Source of the DNA: Tannerellaceae bacterium
GTDB lineage: Bacteria; Bacteroidota; Bacteroidia; Bacteroidales; Tannerellaceae
DNA length: 22,908 bases
Assembly (NCBI GenBank): GCA_031279915.1
Contig: JAITHO010000016.1
Coordinates: 1-22,908, forward strand
Direction of reading: 5' to 3'
The notes under the pieces were generated by a model. The model did not search any database, had not been told where the DNA came from, and worked only from the letters and a program-made list of their open reading frames with translations. Below, in pieces: positions 17,297-22,908 of the stretch (the first letter of the stretch is position 1; each line of letters opens with the position of its first letter). Position numbers and translations under genes: made by a program.

Positions 17297-17687
17297 GTTC
17301 TCGGCAGGTTATTCCATCGAAATCAAGACAATTAGATCTTGGCACATTGCGTTATCGGCGCGAGCGGCAGGGAAGGACGCATTCACGCCGATAACAAATT
17401 AGTTGGCCTTCGGATAAAACAGCGATATCGTTTTTCTTGCGTGCGATTTTTTTGCGATAAAGAAAGGTGGTTTTGGCTTGCGAAGGTTTTTTTTAGAGTG
17501 TAGCTTTTTTCCCACGCTCTCTCCGATTTACAATCGCTGCGTAATAAGATTTCAGAGCTTTAATGCCAGGCTAATTGCAAATTCGCGCGAACGACATTTA
17601 GCTACGACGCAAAGAATGAAATCAACATCAAAAGATAAAACAAACGTTACATTATCTCTCATAAAAAGCTCTCAGCATTTCGGCGGC
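17297..17687. other. Intergenic region between converging operons
   Basis: No credible gene is seen; the small open frames here lack any recognisable protein pattern. Contents: a 10-bp perfect dyad at 17351-17395, T-rich stretches around 17420-17510, a small imperfect hairpin (AGAGTGT 17495-17501 with ACGCTCT 17514-17520), and a weak minus-strand terminator at its right edge. Confidence 0.6.
17351..17395. other. 10-bp perfect inverted repeat downstream of leuB
   Basis: GTTATCGGCG (17351-17360) and CGCCGATAAC (17386-17395) form a perfect inverted repeat around a 25-nt loop. No T-run follows on either strand, so it is a poor intrinsic terminator. It may be an mRNA 3'-end stabilising structure or a protein-binding dyad. 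Confidence 0.6.
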
Positions 17688-17695
17688 TTACTGAG
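17666..17695 (-). terminator. Weak terminator candidate after the S41 protease gene
   Basis: On the minus strand CTCAG (17695-17691) pairs with CTGAG (17675-17671), followed by AGCTTTTT. The stem is only 5 bp and begins before the stop codon, so this is tentative. Confidence 0.3.
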
Positions 17696-18707
17696 CTCCG
17701 GAAAGGATTTGTATGGCGGTTTCGATTAGCGTATCCAGATGCCGTTCCTCGTCGGCAGGGTCGAGAGCGACGGGGATGTTGGGGGCAACGCCAAATTCGG
17801 TTTGCTGCTTATTAACGTCGAGTATGGGGCTTGAGGAAAATCGCACTCGCCAGCCGTTTGGAAGTTCGGATGTTAGCGGGAAGCCGCTGCCGCCGCCGGT
17901 GGTATCGCCAAGTGTAGTTACGTTCGGCAGGATGCCAACTTTGCTTACGAAGTTATTTCCTGCACTGTAACATCTGCGGTTGGTTAGGACAATGACGGGT
18001 TTGAGCCATAGATGTCCGATGCTGTATGGTTCGAGATAAAGTGGATATGGTTCGGAGAAATCGTTGTGTCCCTTGCCTGTTTTGTGGAGGATATATCCGC
18101 AATGAACTCGTTTGTCGGTGAAACGTGCGGCGAGGCGATCGGAATTGGTTAGCGAGCCTCCGCCGTTATTTCGCACGTCGATAATCAGGCCGTTGCAATT
18201 AGCGAAGGAGTCGAATATTTTGTTCAGCTCTGTTTCCAATATGCTTTCGTGAAAGCTACCGTAATATATATATCCGATTTTACCGTCAGAAAGAGTTTTG
18301 TAGCGTATTTCATCGTAATCACCGGTTCGTTGGCTTCCTTCCAGGTAGGTTTGTATGACGTTCCAGTTTAAATTGGAAGGATATTCGGAGTGCCAACCTT
18401 CGTAAGCGGAAAAAGCGTAGAAGGATGTGATGTTGATATGTCCGTCTTGCAGTTCGTCGGCCATGTTCGCTAGGGTTCGGAACAAATCGTACTGGTTGCT
18501 TGAATCGCTTATAAGAGGGCTGTACTCCTCGTAAACAGCGTTCCAGTCGACGTTTTTGTACTCAAAGAAGCAGTAGTTTTCGTCGATCAGCTGCCAGAAC
18601 GCATCAAAATTACGTCGCGGAGATTCGTTGTATTCATCGTCCACCGTACATCCGGATATGATGGCGGCCCAGAGGCATAGCTGGAATATGAGCTTCATGT
18701 TTTTCAT
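17688..18707 (-). CDS. S41 family peptidase, lipoprotein
   Basis: A 339-residue protein with a lipoprotein signal peptide: MKNMKLIFQLCLWAAIISGC, lipid Cys at 20. It is therefore likely anchored in the cell envelope. The fold matches tail-specific/C-terminal processing peptidases: an N-terminal helical part (NFDAFWQLIDENYCFFEYKN), LQDGHINI, IGYIYYGSF, NGLIIDVRNNGGG, then PVIVLTNRRCYSAGNNF with the likely nucleophile Ser248, and DTTGGGSGFP. No PDZ domain is evident. The ATG at 18707 overlaps the preceding stop (ATGA, 18704-18707). An alternative start at 18731 would bury the signal peptide, so it is rejected. Substrate unknown; it is last in an operon with parC and a DUF3316-like gene. Confidence 0.87.
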   Translation of the reverse strand: MKNMKLIFQLCLWAAIISGCTVDDEYNESPRRNFDAFWQLIDENYCFFEYKNVDWNAVYEEYSPLISDSSNQYDLFRTLANMADELQDGHINITSFYAFSAYEGWHSEYPSNLNWNVIQTYLEGSQRTGDYDEIRYKTLSDGKIGYIYYGSFHESILETELNKIFDSFANCNGLIIDVRNNGGGSLTNSDRLAARFTDKRVHCGYILHKTGKGHNDFSEPYPLYLEPYSIGHLWLKPVIVLTNRRCYSAGNNFVSKVGILPNVTTLGDTTGGGSGFPLTSELPNGWRVRFSSSPILDVNKQQTEFGVAPNIPVALDPADEERHLDTLIETAIQILSGAQ

Positions 18708-19513
18708 TTGAGATAAAATTCTTTGACCCATCCTATAAGTAAGGTATTAGAAAATATTCGGGTTTGGATGGAGTGTACATCCGTCGTGTAATAGCTATAC
18801 AGATATCCCAAGCGCAAAGTCTGAGTGTATATAGGAATATCGATAGTTACGTAGTTTGTGAGCCCAAGTTTATTATGAAAGGAGTTAAATGCGAGGACAT
18901 CAGAAAGATTTCCTTCGTTAAACATTTCATAGTAAGAAGCTCCGTAAGGAGGCGCGAAGAAGAGGCCGGCAACGGGCAACATGCCTTGATAGCGCAAGGT
19001 AACCGGGGCTTCGTTTATCCAAAGAGTGTACATCAGCATAAGCGACAAGCTAAGGCTGACGTCAGCTTTGGCCGATAGCGGATTATTGCCGTTGCGCGTA
19101 TTGTAGATAAAGCCTCCCATAATAGATGCGGACGCGCCGAAGAGTATATTGAAATCGTTTCCGTTGAAAACATTATAATGATAGGCATGCGAGTAATCCA
19201 CAAAGATTCCGAAGTCGTTCACATTCTCGGCAGGGTTTTTAGTCGTAGCTAAATCCACTCCTATTATCCGCTGGCGCGATAACTTTGATTGCAGCCATGT
19301 GACACGTTCGTTGAGTATGCGTCCGCCCCATCCCTGGTAAATGAATGGCGACAGATAGGTATCTTTCAGCTGATAACTTCCGAATCCGAAACTTGTTGCC
19401 TCATCCATTGCTCTCAGTGCAAGCGTATCGATTTGCGTAAGCCCGGATTGGCTGCAAGCAAAAAGGATGAGGATCCCCATAAAGAGTTTGTTACGGATTC
19501 TCCTTTTAATCAT
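18704..19513 (-). CDS. DUF3316-like envelope protein
   Basis: A 269-residue protein with a basic, hydrophobic signal sequence (RRIRNKLFMGILILFACSQS, probable cleavage near residue 26). The rest is rich in aromatic residues and amphipathic beta strands: FGFGSYQLKDTYLSPFIYQG, GRILNERVTWLQSKLSRQ, FGIFVDYSHAYHYN, ILFGASASIMGGFIYN, TLRLGYLYSYYTTD and a final NTLLIGWVKEFYLK. The pattern resembles the Bacteroidota DUF3316 family of predicted outer-membrane barrels. I am fairly but not fully sure of the family; no function is known to me. It overlaps the end of parC by 8 bp and the S41 peptidase start by 4 bp, so the three are one operon. Confidence 0.75.
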   Translation of the reverse strand: MIKRRIRNKLFMGILILFACSQSGLTQIDTLALRAMDEATSFGFGSYQLKDTYLSPFIYQGWGGRILNERVTWLQSKLSRQRIIGVDLATTKNPAENVNDFGIFVDYSHAYHYNVFNGNDFNILFGASASIMGGFIYNTRNGNNPLSAKADVSLSLSLMLMYTLWINEAPVTLRYQGMLPVAGLFFAPPYGASYYEMFNEGNLSDVLAFNSFHNKLGLTNYVTIDIPIYTQTLRLGYLYSYYTTDVHSIQTRIFSNTLLIGWVKEFYLK

Positions 19514-22205
19514 CGAAGAGTTTCATTTGGCCTGTGATTTGGTCGATCAGGTCGGATTGATTTTCGCTTTCCGGATTCAAATCCTCTGCCGTTGGAGGGA
19601 TTTCTGCCTCAGGATCTTCATCTGCGGGAGCGGATTCATCGTCGGTTGAGAGGAAGCGTACAGGCTCAAGCTCGTTGATAGTCTCTATTTCGAAGGTGGA
19701 GATTCGTTTGCCTTTCACTTTAAAGCCTTTCACGGAGATGAATTCTTCGACGTCTATAAGGAGTGGCTCCCGCTTGGCATCTTTCCCTCCAAATACAACT
19801 TCTATCCTCGGATAGGCTTCGTTAGTGAGTAGATAGAGGCGATTGGCTGCATTATCACCGATGAAATTCTGTTTGCGTGGCGTGGCTTCGAGCTGGAATC
19901 GCTTCAGGTATCGGAAGCCTTGTTCAGCATCGAGATAAGTAGCCGTCCATATCTTTTCGGGCATATATTTCTCGATGCTTAGGATATTATCTTCATAATG
20001 ATTGCTGAGATCGAAGCTTGTGATGTAGAAATCACCGTTACGGAGTATGACGAGGATTTGGTCGCTCGACTGAAATTCGCCAAGTTCATCGCCGCGTCCG
20101 TCATAGTTAAGTCGCAGAACGGCCCAGTCGAACCAAACCAACCTGCCGCCGAGCGTGGATATGCCCTTTTGCTTGAGGGAGATCTTGTGCACTTCGGCTT
20201 TTGTGAGGATGATGCCCAAAGCCGCGCGCGCTTTGATGCCTACATCGCTGAATGATTTCTCGAACACCAGATTCTTTTGCCTTGGCTTGGGCTTGTGAAT
20301 AATCTTGATGGTTTCGGCCTCGCCGTTTGGATTGGCGCTGAAGTACATTATTCGAGAGCCTTCCGTGCCTTTAGTAACGAAATATTCCTTATCGCGGGTC
20401 ACTCCAAGAACGTTGAATCGCTTTATGTAGTTGTAGCCAAGTTTGCCGTCGCGGTAGACCACGTTGTATATCGTTCGGCTATCATTTCGGGCAAATACAT
20501 TAATATATATTACGTCTTTACCGATAAAAATCTTGTCGGCCACTTTTATTACCTTGAAAGTTCCGTTGCGATAGAAGAGGATTATGTCGTCCATATCGGA
20601 GCAGTTGCATACAAATTCGTCTTTCTTGAGCGACATGCCTGCGAATCCTTCGGCTCGGTTGATATAGAGCTTCTCGTTTGCTTCTACAACCTTTGCGGCC
20701 TCTATGGTGTCGAAGTTGCGGATTTCGGTCATGCGCGGAAAGGCATCGCCGTACTTCTCCTTCAAGCCTTCAAACCATGCGATGGCGTAGGCTGTGAGGT
20801 TGTCGAGGTGGTATTGCAGTTTTAGTATCTCTTCCTCTGTGCGGGCGATGAACTCGTTGCTCTTTTCGGAATTGAACTTGAGGATGCGGCCCATTTTAAT
20901 CTCCATCAGCTTCAGAATATCATCGCGACCTACTTCACGAATGAAGTTCGGTTTGAAGGGTTCGATGCGGAGGTCGATATGCGTCACGGCTGCATCCATA
21001 TCCACTGCATTCTCAAACTCTGCATCCTTATATATACGTTCCTCAATGAAAATCTTTTCTAAGGATGCGAAGAAAAGGGCATCTTCCTGTTCGGCCTTTT
21101 GTATTTCGAGTTCCGATCGCAGTAGCGACATTGTGTTGTCAGCCGAATAGCGCAGCACGTTGCTCACAGTCATGAAGTGCGGCTTGTTATCCATGATGAC
21201 GCAACAATTGGGCGATATGCTGATTTCGCAATCGGTGAATGCGTATAGAGCGTCAATAGTTTTATCGGGCGATATGCCTGGCGAGAGGTGGATTATGATT
21301 TCCACATCCTTTGCCGTATTATCGTCCACCTTCTTAATCTTGATTTTCCCCCTTTCGTTTGCCTTCAGTATAGATTCTATAAGCGACGAAGTTGTTCGCC
21401 CGAAGGGGATATCGCTAATGACAAGAGTTTTTAAATCAAGCTTGGTGATTTTAGCTCTCACCTTAACAGTTCCACCCCGCTCGCCGTCGTTATATTTGCC
21501 GACATCTATAAAACCGCCTGTCTGAAAATCGGGATAAAGCACGAAGGATTCGTTCTTCAGATATGCGATAGATGCATCAAGCAGCTCATTGAAATTGTGT
21601 GGAAGAATCTTCGACGAAAGTCCCACGGCTATGCCCTCAACCCCTTGCGCCAGCAGCAGCGGAAACTTCACCGGCAGCGTAATCGGCTCGCGGTTCCTGC
21701 CGTCGTAGGAGGATTGCCAAAGAGTCGTTTTAGAATTAAAAAACGTTTCGAGGGCAAACTTCGACAGCCTTGCTTCGATGTATCGTGGAGCCGCAGCGCC
21801 ATCTCCCGTAAGAATGTTCCCCCAGTTGCCCTGGCAGTCGATCAGCAATTCCTTTTGTCCGAGTTGTACAAGAGCGTCGCCAATAGAGGCGTCTCCGTGA
21901 GGATGGAACTGCATAGTATGCCCAACGATGTTAGCAACCTTGTTGTATCGTCCGTCGTCGAGGCGCTTCATAGAATGCAGTATGCGCCGTTGCACAGGTT
22001 TAAGCCCGTCGTTGATGTGAGGCACAGCCCGTTCCAAAATAACATAAGAGGCATAATCGAGAAACCAGTTTTGATACATCCCTGAAAGATGATGGGTTAT
22101 TTTCCCATCCTTTCCGGGAGCTTTGTATTCGGAATGAGTTATCGATGTCTGCTCTTCCTTCATTTCGTTGTTACCTTGATTATCTATAAAATCTTCGAAG
22201 TCCAT
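19506..22205 (-). CDS. parC: DNA topoisomerase IV subunit A (ParC)
   Basis: An 899-residue type IIA topoisomerase subunit that cuts and rejoins DNA to unlink daughter chromosomes, acting with ParE. Seen: an N-terminal extension of about 40 residues, YASYVILERAVPHINDGLKP, the helix-turn-helix region HTMQFHPHGDASIGDAL, the catalytic Tyr142 in AAAPRYIEARLSKF, a coiled-coil tower region around 400-500 (EEEILKLQYHLDNLTAYA), a degenerate beta-pinwheel C-terminal domain, and an acidic tail (ESAPADEDPEAEIPP). The tail and KDGKITHHLSGMYQ match the Bacteroidota ParC type rather than GyrA. At the quinolone contact corresponding to E. coli GyrA Ser83 there is Ala106; the Asp87 position is Asp110. The start at 22205 follows a TAAGTTTG box. 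It is the first gene of an operon with two envelope-protein genes. Confidence 0.93.
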   Translation of the reverse strand: MDFEDFIDNQGNNEMKEEQTSITHSEYKAPGKDGKITHHLSGMYQNWFLDYASYVILERAVPHINDGLKPVQRRILHSMKRLDDGRYNKVANIVGHTMQFHPHGDASIGDALVQLGQKELLIDCQGNWGNILTGDGAAAPRYIEARLSKFALETFFNSKTTLWQSSYDGRNREPITLPVKFPLLLAQGVEGIAVGLSSKILPHNFNELLDASIAYLKNESFVLYPDFQTGGFIDVGKYNDGERGGTVKVRAKITKLDLKTLVISDIPFGRTTSSLIESILKANERGKIKIKKVDDNTAKDVEIIIHLSPGISPDKTIDALYAFTDCEISISPNCCVIMDNKPHFMTVSNVLRYSADNTMSLLRSELEIQKAEQEDALFFASLEKIFIEERIYKDAEFENAVDMDAAVTHIDLRIEPFKPNFIREVGRDDILKLMEIKMGRILKFNSEKSNEFIARTEEEILKLQYHLDNLTAYAIAWFEGLKEKYGDAFPRMTEIRNFDTIEAAKVVEANEKLYINRAEGFAGMSLKKDEFVCNCSDMDDIILFYRNGTFKVIKVADKIFIGKDVIYINVFARNDSRTIYNVVYRDGKLGYNYIKRFNVLGVTRDKEYFVTKGTEGSRIMYFSANPNGEAETIKIIHKPKPRQKNLVFEKSFSDVGIKARAALGIILTKAEVHKISLKQKGISTLGGRLVWFDWAVLRLNYDGRGDELGEFQSSDQILVILRNGDFYITSFDLSNHYEDNILSIEKYMPEKIWTATYLDAEQGFRYLKRFQLEATPRKQNFIGDNAANRLYLLTNEAYPRIEVVFGGKDAKREPLLIDVEEFISVKGFKVKGKRISTFEIETINELEPVRFLSTDDESAPADEDPEAEIPPTAEDLNPESENQSDLIDQITGQMKLFDD

Positions 22206-22240
22206 TTATAATATAGGATTTGCATGTTTAAGGATGTCGG

Positions 22241-22272
22241 CAAACTTAGATAAATTTTCCTGACCCCACAAC
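22241..22272 (-). promoter_or_regulatory. parC operon promoter
   Basis: On the minus strand, GTTG at 22272-22269, a 20-nt spacer, then a perfect TAAGTTTG at 22248-22241. The -33 half matches only as TTG. The 5' leader is about 30 nt. Confidence 0.65.
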
Positions 22273-22433
22273 CGCCCCAGTCCGCATAGCCCCGCAGAAA
22301 ATATTGAAATTGAGCTCCAAAAACAATCTCAGCCCATCTTTTTGCAGATTTCCGCATAATTAAAGCCCGAAAAATGCCCAAGCGAAGCCAAGAATGTCCC
22401 CGCCCTCCCAATAAAACAAGTCACAGTTCTAAA

Positions 22434-22768
22434 GCGTTCGACACTCTGTTTGGATTCCGTGGCAGAGCGTCGAACATGTTCAAAACTCTGTTTGGGTTCC
22501 GTGGCAAACCATCGAACATGTTAGACGCTTTGTTTGGGTTCCGTGGCAAACCGTCTAACATGTTAGATGCTCTGTTTGGATTCCGTGGCAAGCCGTCTAA
22601 GATCTTAGATACTTTGTTTGGAATCCATGGCAAACCGTCTAAGATCTTAGATGGTTTGTTTGGAACTTGCGGCAAACCGTCTAAGATCTTAGATGCTTTG
22701 TTTGGAATCCGTGGCAAACCGTCTAAGATCTTAGATGGGTTGTTTGAAACTTGCGGCAAGCCGTCTTA
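22434..22768. repeat. Tandem array 3: 42-bp unit, 8 copies
   Basis: GTTTGG (GTTTGA in the last copy) recurs at 22448, 22490, 22532, 22574, 22616, 22658, 22700 and 22742, exactly 42 bp apart. Each unit carries a dyad. Early copies centre on GAACATGTTC/TAACATGTTA and later ones on TAAGATCTTA, so the centre changed from CATG to GATC with both sides altered together. The flanks AAACCGTC and GAYGGTTT extend the palindrome in some units. Because 42 is a multiple of 3, long frames stay open on both strands (14-residue repeats), but unit differences are mostly amino-acid changing. I therefore treat it as non-coding. It lies between the parC promoter and a rightward promoter. Confidence 0.93.
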
Positions 22769-22790
22769 ACTCCAACAAAGGCTTTATATG

Positions 22791-22821
22791 TTGAATTTCT
22801 CCGCCAAGAGTTGTATATTTG
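22791..22821 (+). promoter_or_regulatory. Rightward promoter for a gene beyond the window
   Basis: TTG at 22791-22793, a 20-nt spacer and a perfect TATATTTG at 22814-22821 match the Bacteroidota promoter pattern. An 8-codon open frame starting at ATG 22843 and ending TAA follows. It may be a chance frame or a small leader, as the downstream gene is outside the window. Confidence 0.65.
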
Positions 22822-22908
22822 GCCCCATTAAACAACAACAAGATGTATGTACTTAAAGAGATAAAATAATAATTACAATATAACTGAGCTAACGCTCTCT
22901 TATTCTCA

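Noticed and set aside
17478..17729. 83-residue + strand frame after leuB
   Set aside because: It covers the converging intergenic region and the end of the S41 gene, with no recognisable protein pattern or promoter.
22374..22769. 131-residue repeat protein on the + strand (and a 112-residue frame on the - strand) across array 3
   Set aside because: The frames are open only because the unit is 42 bp without stops. Both strands are equally open, unit differences are mostly amino-acid changing while the DNA dyad is kept, and the + frame ends just where the array ends.

Overview
The window looks like chromosomal DNA of a Bacteroidota (Bacteroidales-type) bacterium. The evidence is its promoters, which match the Bacteroidota primary-sigma pattern (TTTG or TTG, a spacer of about 19-20 nt, then TAnnTTTG), its Bacteroidota-typical families (DUF3127, OMP_b-brl and probably DUF3316 proteins, a Bacteroidota-type ParC, a single-chain PurL), and exported TIM-barrel sugar isomerases.

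Layout. 1-1650 is the 3' part of a GH106-like alpha-L-rhamnosidase gene running in from the left. 1701-2062 is a 41-bp tandem array. 2106-4304 holds a + strand group: an unknown protein, a DUF3127 OB-fold protein and an exported TIM-barrel isomerase, closed by a bidirectional terminator. 4394-9616 is a tight minus-strand operon: a Tat-exported hydroxypyruvate-isomerase-like protein, then purL, then an outer-membrane beta-barrel. 9617-10485 is a long AT-rich divergent intergenic region with a second array (40/41-bp units) and the leu promoter. 10486-17296 is the leucine operon: leader peptide, attenuator, leuA, leuC, leuD, a second LeuA-like synthase, mgsA and leuB. 17688-22205 is a second minus-strand operon: parC, then a DUF3316-like protein, then an S41 protease lipoprotein. 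22206-22908 holds the parC promoter, a third array (42-bp units) and a + strand promoter for a gene beyond the right edge.

How the genes work together. The leu operon is tightly coupled, with ATGA overlaps at leuA/leuC and leuD/second synthase. It starts with a full transcription-attenuation module not covered by any long ORF: a 25-codon peptide rich in Ile and Leu codons whose stop codon lies inside an antiterminator strand, followed by a 12-bp terminator hairpin and a T-tract. The Ile+Leu sensing fits an operon in which LeuCD and LeuB could serve both the isopropylmalate (Leu) and a citramalate (Ile) route, if the second synthase is a citramalate synthase. A methylglyoxal synthase gene inside this operon is unexpected.

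The most unusual structure is the set of three unrelated-sequence tandem arrays. All have units of 40-42 bp (about four helical turns), all carry an internal dyad in each unit, all are intergenic and all lie upstream of a + strand promoter. In array 3 the dyad centre changes from CATG to GATC while staying self-complementary.
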